Below are positions 1 to 8,034 of a DNA stretch of 41,998 nucleotides, piece by piece. A program made the translations under genes and the position numbers. Location: the NCBI RefSeq assembly GCF_020866965.1, contig NZ_JAJATX010000033.1, positions 1-41,998 of the forward strand, given 5' to 3'. The notes under the pieces were generated by a model. That model did not search any database. It was not told the origin of the DNA and saw nothing but the letters and a program-made list of their open reading frames with translations. The DNA comes from Microvirga roseola. GTDB lineage: Bacteria > Pseudomonadota > Alphaproteobacteria > Rhizobiales > Beijerinckiaceae. Position 1 is the first letter of the stretch. Each line of letters starts with the position of its first letter.

Positions 1-3000
1 GACGTCGCCGTCTGTCTCGCTCCGGCTTCCCCTCACGACCGGGATGGTGATCACCTGCGAGGTGCTGCCATCCGGGTTGGTGATAGTTTCCGTCTGAAGA
101 AGAACGCCATCGACTGTGCGGCCCGCTGGATTGACCACCAACTCCAACGCGCCTGTGACCAGTGTTGAGATCCCATCCGTGACGCTGATAGCGACGGATC
201 CCGTTCCGACGCTCGCCGCCGTGAAGGTGGCGTCGGCAAGCTGTGCATTGATCGTCGATGCCGTACCGGTGAGCTGAAGCCCGGCGGCGTCCGGATCAGC
301 ATCGACCAAATTGTTGATGGTGCCGTTCGTGGCCGTCAGGGTGACGCTCAGCGTATCGCTGTCCACGTCAGTGACCGTGATGTCCGGCAGCTCAATGGTC
401 CGACCATCGATGACGGCCATGGGAGTGCTTGGAATGTTGGCAAGGATCGGGGCGTCGTTAACCGATGTCACGGTCATCTGCGCCGTCGCCGTGCCGGCAG
501 AGAAGGCAGTCGCACCGCCGTTGACCGAGACATCGGCTTTCTGTGGCATGCCGTTGGCCGAGGCCATGCCCGAGGTCTGATCCCAGGCCCGGAAGGTGAA
601 ATTGGCAGGGCCGCCGTTGGCTCCATCGCCAACAAAACGGATCCGCATTGTCGAACCCAGCAGCAGGGCAGAGCCCTCGGAGAGCGAGCCGAAGTCCGTC
701 CAGGCCACGCCGTCCGTCGAGTACTGCCAGGTCCCGTTGCCAGTTGCCCCCGTGATTGCAAGGCCGGCCAAGCTGCCCGGGTCGGCGTCGGTGCGCATGA
801 CCGATGCGAGGATGGTGGAAACAAGCGTCGAAGAGCTGGTTGAGTCCTCGTTAGTTCCGGTCAGTGGAACTGGTCCACCCGAGAGCGTCGGCGCATCGTT
901 CACCGGTGTGACCGTCACCGAGACCAAGTTGGTGGTGGCCGAGAAGGCCGTTGCGCCACCCGTCGATGTGGTATCAGCCGTCCCGCCATTCGTCCCCGTG
1001 GTTCCATCCCAGGCCCGGATGGTCAGAGCTGCGGACACTGTGCCCTGGTAGTTTGCCGCAGGCTGGAAGTAGACCCGTGTGCCGGCATCCGCCAGCAGCA
1101 GGCGGGCTGCGCCGATACTCAGCGCGCCGAATGACTGCCAGTGGGCGCCATTGTCGGTCGAGAAGAACCAGATCCCGTTCCCGGTGTCTGCTCCAACGAT
1201 GGCAATGCCCGCCGGGTCTCCAGGATCGGCATCTGAGATGCCGCCGGTCAGGGAGGAGACGAGCGTCCCCACGGCGCCGACCGGGCTGCCAGGATCTTCG
1301 ACTACGGGATCCAGGGCGAGTGGAGTATCGGCTAGGACCGGGGAGTCGTTGACGCTGCCAACAGTGAGAGAGACCGTATCGGCAGCAGTCGAAAACGAGG
1401 AACCGCTGGTGGTATCGATGCCGGTGGTGCCATTGGTCTGACCGTCCGTGCGATCCCAGGCCTTGATGGTGATGGCATCCGCCACCGTGCCATGGAAGTT
1501 AGCCGCAGGCCTGAAGGAGAGTCGTGCGTCGCTGTGGAGCACCAGAGCGTTGGTCGCCGAGAGAGCGGCCGTGACCTGGCTCCAGCTCGCACCACCATCA
1601 GTGGAGTACCACAGGCTGCCTTGGCCGCTGACGCCGACAACCGCAACGCCCTGCAAAGCGCCCGTATCGACATCGATCATGCCGCCCAGAAGGGCGGACA
1701 CGAGCGTACTGTTGGCCGTGCTGCCATTGGTCGGGCTGCCGACGTCCTCAGAAATGCCTGTCAGGGCGGGAGACTGTGTCACGTCGAGCACAGGCGCATC
1801 GTTCGTGTTGGTGACGGTGACCGCCCGACTCGTTCCGGCGACGCTCTGCACTTGGCCGTCATTCACGCGGAATTCGATCACGCGGTCGGCATTGCCAGCC
1901 CCGGTCGCGGGGTTGTTGCTCGTTGTGGAATAGGTAACCGAGCGCAATGCCGCCTGGTAGTCCGTCACCGTTGCCGAACCGGAGAGGGTCAGCACGCCCG
2001 TAGCGGCATTAAAGCTGCCGACAATGCCACTGGCGTTGGTGAAGCTCAGGATGTCCCCGGCTACATAATCGGTGATGGTGATGGTCGCTCCGCTCAGCAT
2101 TGCGCTGTCGGTATCCGAGACCGTCAGGCCGGGAGCGATAACAGTCGCCCCCCCATCCTCGGCATGGGCTGCACTGCCACTCCCGACCGAGACGACCGGC
2201 CGGGCCGCGACGGCGATATTGAAGGTCTGTCCCGTGACGGGCACTGCTCCATCCTCACCACCATCTGCAAGGGAGAACGTGAAGCTGTCGCCTGTTCCAG
2301 CCCCACCGCCATGCCGGTACTTAATGAGCCCCTGATTGATGTCGTCCTGAGTGAAGGTGCTGCTGGCACCGAGCGCCTCGCCCCCGTCAACGACGTTGTT
2401 GCCATTGCCGTCGCGGAACAGCGTGCCATTATCGGTGGCATCAGTGATCGTGTAGGTCAGGCCCGTGCCTGCATCATCCGGATCGTTCGCATTCAGCTGC
2501 GCAGAGGTGATGGTGAGAGAGTTGCCCGTGTCTGTTGAGGCGGTGAGGTTCGTGCCGAGTGTCGGCGCATCGTTCACTGGTATGGCAGTGAGCGTGATCG
2601 TTCCATCGGCCGGACCCATGTTCGCCGCATCCCGGATGCGGGTGGTAATGGTGACGTTCTGATCCCAATTGGCGGTCGGTGTAAAGCTCACAGCGGCCAG
2701 AGCTGCATTCACGTCCGTCACGGATCCGGTAATCGTCCACACACCGGTACTGGCGACATAAGTGGAGGTCGCGGAACCGAATGTGCCGTCCGAGAGCGAG
2801 CCGGCGGCCGGGTTGCTCAGGGTCAGTGTCGCCGTGATCGTGTCGCCCGGTTCGACGTCGCTGACCACTATGTCATTAAGCGCGACAGGGACTGCGTCCT
2901 CTGTGAACCCCTTGCTCTGGCTCAGGTGCGTAGCGGTGGGAGCGTCATTGACTGGAGTGACGGTGACGGTGATCGTACCGTCTGCCGGTCCGGTATTGGA

Positions 3001-5418
3001 CGTGTCCTGGATCCGGGTAGTGACGGTGAAGTTTTGGTCGTTATTGGCCGAGGGCGTCAACGTCACGGCGGCCAGCGCCGCATTCACGTCGGTCACGGAT
3101 CCGGTGATCGTCCACACACCGGTACCGGCGTTAAAGGTGGAGGTGGCTGCGCCGAAGGTGCCGGTGGAGAGGCTGCCGGCAGCAGGGTTGCTCAAGGTAA
3201 GCGTTGCCGTGATGGCGTCGCTGCCGTCCACATCGGAGACTACGATGTCGTCGAGCGCAATCGCTGCCCCGCCCTCCGTCACCGCCTTTGTCTGCGACAG
3301 GTGCATGGCCGTCGGCGCATCGTTCACTGCCGTGACGGTGATGGTCGACGTAGTCTGGCCGGTCGCCCCCTCCGCGTCGGTGGCTGAGACCGTGATGGTG
3401 CGTGTAGCCGTGTCAGGGGCCTGGCTGGTGTTGTTGTACACCATGGCCCGCAGCACGCCCTGATACACGGCAGCCGATGCTGTGCCGGAGAGCGTGTAGG
3501 TGTGCGTGGCCGAGTTGTAGCTGCCGGTCAGGGCGAGCGAGGCGAGCGTCGCCCCACCGTTCAGCGCGGCATCGTAGGTGATGCTTTCCAAGACGCCATT
3601 GGGGGCGGCAGACAGCACCAGGGTCATGCCCGTGAGGGTGTCGTCGTCGGTCAGCGCCGCATCGCTGGTGGCGATGCGGATCGCGCCGCCGTCCTCGGTG
3701 AAGGTGGTGACATGGGTCGTTCCGCTACCGGCCCCGTTGGCATCCAGTGCGGGCGCCGGGTTGGGCACGTAGTTCGAATCGGTGATACCGGTGCCAGAGG
3801 TGTAGATATTGTTGTGGCTGGTCGGCGTGACGCCCGGCTGGCCGGTGCCGCCCTCCAGACCGCCTTGGCCGCTAGCCCCGGCATTGCTGGTCATGGCGCT
3901 GAAGTTGCTGGCGGTGATCTGTAGCGTACCCTCGTTCCAGATCGCCCCTACACCCCGGCCGCCATCACCACCGTTCAGATTGTTTGATCCGGTGCCTGAC
4001 CCACCGCCGCCGCCGCCGCCGGCACCGAGATTGTTAGAGATGATGGAGGTGCCGACGATGGTCAGAGTGGCGCCCGACGCATTGAAGATACCGCCAGCGG
4101 CCGAACCACCAGTTCCTCCAATAGTATTCCACCCGGCACCGCCACCTCCACCACCGATGGAGATCAAACCATTGGTTGCCGTTGCGCCAGCGCCACCGTT
4201 ACTGTAGCCAAACGTACCTATACCGCCGTTGCCTCCAGTAGTGCTTCCACCCCGACCGCCCATGTAGGTCGCGTCGTAACCTCCACCTCGACCGCCAGTT
4301 CCTGAGGCTCCAGCAACACCTGCATAGAATCCAGTTCCATGCATGGCATTGCCGCCAGTGCCACCGCCAGTCCCGTTGAACCCGCCGCCACCGCCGCCAC
4401 CGCCGCCGGCGAGATCGGGTGACACGCCACCGCCGCCGCCGCCGCCAGAGGCAACGTTCGCGGTGACAGTGACGCTGTCCAGGGTCAGGTTGCCGTGATT
4501 GACGACGCCCGCCCCTAGGCTGCTCGTCGCAGAGGTGCCTCCATCGCCCCCTGCACCCGCCAGCAGGCCGCCGCGGATGGTCAGGTTCTGGAACTCGACA
4601 TTGTCACCTGAGGAGACAGAGACCACGCCGCCATAGTAGTTCGCGTCCAGCGCGTGTCCTCCGCCCACAATGGTGAGCGCGTGGGTCTCGGCTAGGTTGA
4701 TGTAGGTCAAGTAACCATTGGTGAGATTGCCCGTGCCCGAGGCGCTAATGTCCGCCAAAAGCGTGATCGTGTCCGCCTGACCGTTGCTGGCCGCCATCGT
4801 CAAGGCGCTTTGTAGTTCGGCAAGGTTTGAGGCGGTGAAGGTGGCCAAGCTGTGCTCGTAGGAGGCCAGAGCGGCGGCATCCAATGCGACAGGCTCTGTC
4901 ACTTCGCCGGAGCGGATCTCCAGCTCCCAGTCGCCGCCCTGCCCCGTCCCATCGCTGGACGCCGCCACATCCGCTCCCGTGGCCTGGGCCAGCGCATCAA
5001 CGAATGCTTGCCCCTTCTCGCCGGCCCCGACTTCGCAGCCCCAGAGCTGAATGTCGCCCCCGGCGGTGAGCGCCTGCCCGACCTGCGCCAGCGCGACCGC
5101 ATAGCCCTCCATGTTACCCGCATGCAGCGGCCCGTTGCCCAAGAGTAGCACGCCGTCATCGCCATGGCTGACGATGTGGATCGCATCCACCCCGGAGCGT
5201 CCGGATAGCGCCTCGGCCATCTGCTGGACGCCATCCTGGCTGGAGTCGATCAGTACCACCTCGGCAGTCGGGCTGATGCCCTGCACGATCGTGTCGTAGT
5301 CATGCACGCGGGCATCGACGAACACGATCTCCGTCCGGGCGGATGCCTCGGCCCCATCGGCGGTGGTGATGGACAGGGAAAGGCCGGCGGTCTCGCCCGC
5401 AGCGGTGTCGGTCGTCAT
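1..5418 (-). CDS. giant DUF4347 / cadherin-repeat surface adhesin, N-terminal 1806 codons (partial)
   Basis: The reverse strand is open without a stop from an ATG at 5418 to the window edge, so the C-terminus is missing. Residues about 30-190 form a DUF4347 domain: VFVDARVHDYD, then HIVSHGDDGVLLLGN, LWGCEVG and a GADVAASSDGTG segment. Residues about 190-510 look like a right-handed beta-helix and include long glycine runs. From about residue 545 onward there are cadherin/VCBS-type repeats, each ending in a PVNDAPT-like motif. DUF4347 is typical of the N-terminus of very large secreted proteins exported by type I systems; export and adhesion are inferred. No Sec signal peptide is visible. The reading frame has a stop at 5481, and ATG 5418 follows a GTGGGG that could serve as a ribosome-binding site. 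A sulfotransferase gene lies directly upstream on the same strand. The family call is firm; the function is not proven. Confidence 0.9.
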   Translation of the reverse strand, partial: MTTDTAAGETAGLSLSITTADGAEASARTEIVFVDARVHDYDTIVQGISPTAEVVLIDSSQDGVQQMAEALSGRSGVDAIHIVSHGDDGVLLLGNGPLHAGNMEGYAVALAQVGQALTAGGDIQLWGCEVGAGEKGQAFVDALAQATGADVAASSDGTGQGGDWELEIRSGEVTEPVALDAAALASYEHSLATFTASNLAELQSALTMAASNGQADTITLLADISASGTGNLTNGYLTYINLAETHALTIVGGGHALDANYYGGVVSVSSGDNVEFQNLTIRGGLLAGAGGDGGTSATSSLGAGVVNHGNLTLDSVTVTANVASGGGGGGGVSPDLAGGGGGGGGGFNGTGGGTGGNAMHGTGFYAGVAGASGTGGRGGGYDATYMGGRGGSTTGGNGGIGTFGYSNGGAGATATNGLISIGGGGGGAGWNTIGGTGGSAAGGIFNASGATLTIVGTSIISNNLGAGGGGGGGSGTGSNNLNGGDGGRGVGAIWNEGTLQITASNFSAMTSNAGASGQGGLEGGTGQPGVTPTSHNNIYTSGTGITDSNYVPNPAPALDANGAGSGTTHVTTFTEDGGAIRIATSDAALTDDDTLTGMTLVLSAAPNGVLESITYDAALNGGATLASLALTGSYNSATHTYTLSGTASAAVYQGVLRAMVYNNTSQAPDTATRTITVSATDAEGATGQTTSTITVTAVNDAPTAMHLSQTKAVTEGGAAIALDDIVVSDVDGSDAITATLTLSNPAAGSLSTGTFGAATSTFNAGTGVWTITGSVTDVNAALAAVTLTPSANNDQNFTVTTRIQDTSNTGPADGTITVTVTPVNDAPTATHLSQSKGFTEDAVPVALNDIVVSDVEPGDTITATLTLSNPAAGSLSDGTFGSATSTYVASTGVWTITGSVTDVNAALAAVSFTPTANWDQNVTITTRIRDAANMGPADGTITLTAIPVNDAPTLGTNLTASTDTGNSLTITSAQLNANDPDDAGTGLTYTITDATDNGTLFRDGNGNNVVDGGEALGASSTFTQDDINQGLIKYRHGGGAGTGDSFTFSLADGGEDGAVPVTGQTFNIAVAARPVVSVGSGSAAHAEDGGATVIAPGLTVSDTDSAMLSGATITITDYVAGDILSFTNASGIVGSFNAATGVLTLSGSATVTDYQAALRSVTYSTTSNNPATGAGNADRVIEFRVNDGQVQSVAGTSRAVTVTNTNDAPVLDVTQSPALTGISEDVGSPTNGSTANSTLVSALLGGMIDVDTGALQGVAVVGVSGQGSLWYSTDGGASWSQVTAALSATNALVLHSDARLSFRPAANFHGTVADAITIKAWDRTDGQTNGTTGIDTTSGSSFSTAADTVSLTVGSVNDSPVLADTPLALDPVVEDPGSPVGAVGTLVSSLTGGISDADPGDPAGIAIVGADTGNGIWFFSTDNGAHWQSFGALSIGAARLLLADAGTRVYFQPAANYQGTVSAALTIRAWDGTTGTNGGTADTTSTGGATAFSATTNLVSVTVTPVNDAPTLSGGPVPLTGTNEDSTSSSTLVSTILASVMRTDADPGSLAGLAITGATGNGTWQYSTDGVAWTDFGSLSEGSALLLGSTMRIRFVGDGANGGPANFTFRAWDQTSGMASANGMPQKADVSVNGGATAFSAGTATAQMTVTSVNDAPILANIPSTPMAVIDGRTIELPDITVTDVDSDTLSVTLTATNGTINNLVDADPDAAGLQLTGTASTINAQLADATFTAASVGTGSVAISVTDGISTLVTGALELVVNPAGRTVDGVLLQTETITNPDGSTSQVITIPVVRGSRSETDGDV
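2689..3220 (-). repeat. tandem cadherin-like modules conserved at DNA level
   Basis: Two consecutive modules of the adhesin gene are nearly identical in DNA. The blocks at about 2689-2850 and 3064-3220 both encode the series GVWTITGSVTDVNAALAAV and LSNPAAGSLS. They lie about 375 bases apart, the length of one repeat unit, which suggests recent duplication or gene conversion within the gene. Confidence 0.75.
4375..4450 (-). repeat. GCC/CCG triplet runs encoding polyglycine in the adhesin
   Basis: Two blocks of repeated CCG/GCC-type triplets, at about 4384-4411 and 4430-4447, encode runs of six to eight glycines. Similar shorter runs lie at 4003-4023 and 4139-4160. All keep the reading frame. 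Triplet repeats of this kind can change length by slippage without shifting the frame. Confidence 0.7.
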
Positions 5419-5758
5419 AGGTGCCCCACTTGCGCCCAGTCCACGATTGTTGATGCGGAGGACTTGGGCCTTTGCTGATCAAGCTATGCAGGCAATGTTA
5501 CCGCAGCGTCAACACAGAGCCTTCGGTCGGTCAGGAACAGCAAAGGACACCCGGCAGTACAGATGCCTCTGATTTGTGTGCAGAATTCATTCCTGCGAGA
5601 GAGGCTACGACTACCCTGCAAAACTTTATCCGGCAGCCCCGTAAAGACGTCTGCGGGGCCAATCTCACCCTGTGGCGGCCTGTCGGGAGTGCCGTTGGCA
5701 TCGAATCGGCCCTACCCTCACTATCAGTCGAGCTCTCTCTCGGTGTGGTCCTCAAATC
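5419..5758. other. intergenic region, adhesin upstream side
   Basis: There is no convincing gene between the adhesin start and the sulfotransferase stop. The short ORFs here have no family resemblance. The adhesin promoter is expected here, but I see no clear -35/-10 pair and no T-tailed hairpin. Confidence 0.4.
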
Positions 5759-6631
5759 CTACCCTGGCTCCGGGGAGTTTAGCATTGGCTTCGCGGCGAT
5801 CAGGTGGGCTCGGCTGTTCCCTAGGTTCCGCCAGAACGACAAAGCATCCAAGCGGGCAAAGAGATCCGGCGGCAGCACCGTCTGTCTCTGAATCGGGCTA
5901 ACCTTCGGCCTGATCCGATGCAGACCAGGCAATCCAAGGTTCTGGTCGAAATCCGGAGCATCGAACACAACATTGTTCACATCGTGCTCGAACGCAGGCT
6001 CGCCGATGAAGTCATAGATCAGGTTCAAGACTCTGTCTGGTGCGGCGGTGAGCAGGTCAAAATCGACCAGCAGGAGGCTGTCGGCATGCTCACCATAAAC
6101 CGCCTCCTTCAACGCCGACCACGCGTACCCAACAAAACGGTCGTGCTGCGAGAGCGCATCCACCCGGGTGTAAACGGTGGATCGTTCGGAGTCGTTGTTA
6201 AACAGGCGGCTTTCATGAAAGGCATTCTGGCGGATCAGCCGCTCGACACTGTCCATGATCCAGGCGACGCTGCGCACGCAACAAATCACTTTGGCATCAG
6301 GAAACAATCGTTTGAGGGCGGGAAGGCGCGCGCACCAGGAGCGGTTAGTGTCGAAGATGACGCGCTTGTCGTCCTGGTCGGCATAGTAGGCGTCGAAGAG
6401 CGACCGCAGGATACGCCCCCGATGCGCATCCGTCATCAGAACCGACGTTTCGGACCACGCTCCCATAGCGTTTCGGTTCGCTTGGAACAGGGAGCCTAGC
6501 GGGCTGGAGATGCCGGCGGAGAAGGCGGGGTTCTGACGCAGAAGCGCCGATAGCAGGGTTGAGCCGGACCGGGGCAGTCCGGAGATGAAATGGTAGCGAG
6601 ACGAGGTTGGTTTATTGTCGCCCGGGAGCAT
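5759..6631 (-). CDS. PAPS-dependent sulfotransferase family protein
   Basis: This protein of 290 residues has the two PAPS-binding signatures of the sulfotransferase fold. The 5'-phosphosulfate loop is GLPRSGST at residues 18-25, and the 3'-phosphate-binding strand and helix are VICCVRSVAWIMDS, with Arg120 and Ser128 in the expected places. It has no signal peptide or membrane segment, so it should be cytoplasmic. It would move a sulfuryl group from PAPS to an acceptor that the sequence does not reveal, such as a glycan, lipid or protein tyrosine. The gene is divergent from cysD-cysNC, which make PAPS, and lies just upstream of a giant surface protein on the same strand. That setting resembles the rhizobial nodH with nodPQ logic. 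Assignment to the family is strong; the substrate is unknown. Confidence 0.85.
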   Translation of the reverse strand: MLPGDNKPTSSRYHFISGLPRSGSTLLSALLRQNPAFSAGISSPLGSLFQANRNAMGAWSETSVLMTDAHRGRILRSLFDAYYADQDDKRVIFDTNRSWCARLPALKRLFPDAKVICCVRSVAWIMDSVERLIRQNAFHESRLFNNDSERSTVYTRVDALSQHDRFVGYAWSALKEAVYGEHADSLLLVDFDLLTAAPDRVLNLIYDFIGEPAFEHDVNNVVFDAPDFDQNLGLPGLHRIRPKVSPIQRQTVLPPDLFARLDALSFWRNLGNSRAHLIAAKPMLNSPEPG

Positions 6632-6804
6632 GCTTACAGCCTTGAAAGGTAGGTCTTTGCCCTTGGGATGAGGGTGAAGCCCTCCCTATACGGAAACTAT
6701 GAGCAGGCAAAGGGCGCGCAAGCATCGCTGTGCGCCGCCCAGCGCCAGGAGGTGGCATGCCCCCCTTTAGATGGTTCAACATACGTAGCAATATCCAGCC
6801 GCGA

Positions 6805-6980
6805 TACGGTCAAGAGTGCTCACGCCAATCTTGCACGACGTCTGTATGGTGTGGGATTTCCACTCCGGCTGGTATGCGTGGTGCTCCGTCCCAGTGCGGC
6901 ATCAAGCCTCCTGGCAACCGCCTTCCCGGGGCCGTCATGGGTGCTTTCCTTCCCCGACTCGGCCAATTAAGGAGGCAGAG
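6805..6980 (+). promoter_or_regulatory. candidate SAM-I/SAM-IV-clan riboswitch in the cysD leader
   Basis: The cysD leader shows, in order, the short conserved blocks of the SAM-I/SAM-IV riboswitch clan. These are GGTCAAGAG (6808-6816), ATCAAGCC then TGGCAACC (6901-6919), GGGTGCTTTCC (about 6938-6949) and a closing GAC (6956-6958). The ACC and GGT elements could form P3. In addition, GCCTCCT (6906-6912) is exactly complementary to AGGAGGC (6970-6976), the only strong ribosome-binding site nearby, so the switch could act by hiding it. Control of sulfate-assimilation genes by SAM fits the clan. The resemblance was judged by eye; the P2 arm would be long, and I could not fold the RNA. Confidence 0.5.
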
Positions 6981-6986
6981 ACACGG

Positions 6987-7142
6987 ATGTCAGGCCCCTT
7001 CATTGGCTGCTCGTCTCGCACATCCCGAGCCATGGCGCCACAGGTGTTGAGACTGAGGACGCTGAGCGGCTGTCCAATTGAGCGCTCCCGCTTATGGGGA
7101 AGAGAACCGGATGTCAGTATTGCAGAGCAGGATATCGCCTAA
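6987..7142 (+). CDS. possible upstream ORF (leader peptide) overlapping the cysD start
   Basis: An ATG at 6987 lies 10 bases after a perfect AAGGAGG (6969-6975) and opens a 51-codon frame that ends 30 bases inside cysD in another frame. The peptide has no recognisable family. Its main support is the quality of the ribosome-binding site, which is better than that of cysD itself, and the complementarity of that site to the riboswitch-like core. Translation here could couple to or compete with cysD. It may equally be a chance ORF. Confidence 0.25.
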   Translation: MSGPFIGCSSRTSRAMAPQVLRLRTLSGCPIERSRLWGREPDVSIAEQDIA

Positions 7143-8034
7143 TCCTCATCTCAGGCGTCTTGAGGCCGAGTCCATTTACATCATGCGGGAAGTGGCGGCT
7201 CAGTTCCGCAACCCGGTGCTGCTCTATTCGATCGGCAAGGACAGCTCGGTCATGCTGCACCTGGCCTTGAAGGCGTTCTATCCCTCAAAGCCTCCATTTT
7301 CCCTCCTGCACGTCGACAGCACGTGGAAGTTCCAGGACATGATCGCCTTTCGCGATCGTCGCGCTGGGGAGTTGGGCCTCAACCTGATCGTCCAGGTAAA
7401 CGAGGAGGGCGTGCGGCAAGGGATTGGGCCATTCACGCACGGCTCTGCCGTGCATACGGACATCATGAAGACCCAGAGCCTGAAGCAGGCGATCGACCGG
7501 TACGGTTTCGATGCAGCCCTCGGCGGGGCGCGCCGGGACGAGGAGAAGTCCCGCGCCAAGGAGCGCATCTTCTCCTTCCGGAGCCCCAATCATCGCTGGG
7601 ATCCGAAGAACCAACGCCCGGAACTGTGGAACCTCTACAACGGGCGGGTCAGTCAAGGGGAGAGCGTTCGTGTGTTCCCGCTGTCCAACTGGACGGAGCT
7701 CGACATCTGGCAGTACATCGACCAGGAGAACATCCCTGTCGTGCCGCTGTACTTCGCCAGGCCGCGCCCGGTGGTCGAGCGCGACGGCGCCCTGATCATG
7801 GTGGATGACGAGCGCATGCCGCTCCGTCCCGGGGAGCTACCTGAGATGCGTTGGGTGCGGTTTCGGACCCTGGGCTGCTATCCCCTGACAGGGGCGGTGG
7901 AAAGCAGGGCCGAAACCGTGCCGGAGATCATCCAGGAGATGCGGCTGGCACGGACCTCCGAGCGCCAGGGCCGGGTTATCGATCACGATGCGGGATCGTC
8001 CATGGAGATCAAGAAGCAGGAAGGCTACTTCTGA
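7111..8034 (+). CDS. cysD: sulfate adenylyltransferase subunit 2 (CysD)
   Basis: The 307-residue product is the catalytic subunit of ATP sulfurylase, which makes APS from ATP and sulfate with CysN. The adenylation motif SIGKDSS is at residues 40-46, followed by [24 protein letters not shown] and the LNPQSFPL-like segment [15 protein letters not shown]. The C-terminus ends in the typical KKQEGYF. ATG 7111 was chosen because GGGGAAGAG precedes it and the protein then has the usual length of about 300; an in-frame TTG at 7078 would add eleven unconserved residues. The stop overlaps the cysNC start (TGATG), so the two are translationally coupled. The long leader carries a riboswitch-like element. 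Assignment is very secure. Confidence 0.96.
   Translation: MSVLQSRISPNPHLRRLEAESIYIMREVAAQFRNPVLLYSIGKDSSVMLHLALKAFYPSKPPFSLLHVDSTWKFQDMIAFRDRRAGELGLNLIVQVNEEGVRQGIGPFTHGSAVHTDIMKTQSLKQAIDRYGFDAALGGARRDEEKSRAKERIFSFRSPNHRWDPKNQRPELWNLYNGRVSQGESVRVFPLSNWTELDIWQYIDQENIPVVPLYFARPRPVVERDGALIMVDDERMPLRPGELPEMRWVRFRTLGCYPLTGAVESRAETVPEIIQEMRLARTSERQGRVIDHDAGSSMEIKKQEGYF

Noticed and set aside
1448..2538. Plus-strand frames of 160-350 codons opposite the giant adhesin
   Set aside because: They mirror repeated adhesin codons, have no family features, and the minus strand is continuously open with cadherin motifs.
4380..4450. Repeated triplets considered as a possible CRISPR or tandem-repeat array
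   Set aside because: There are no spacers; the runs are glycine codons in the open adhesin frame.
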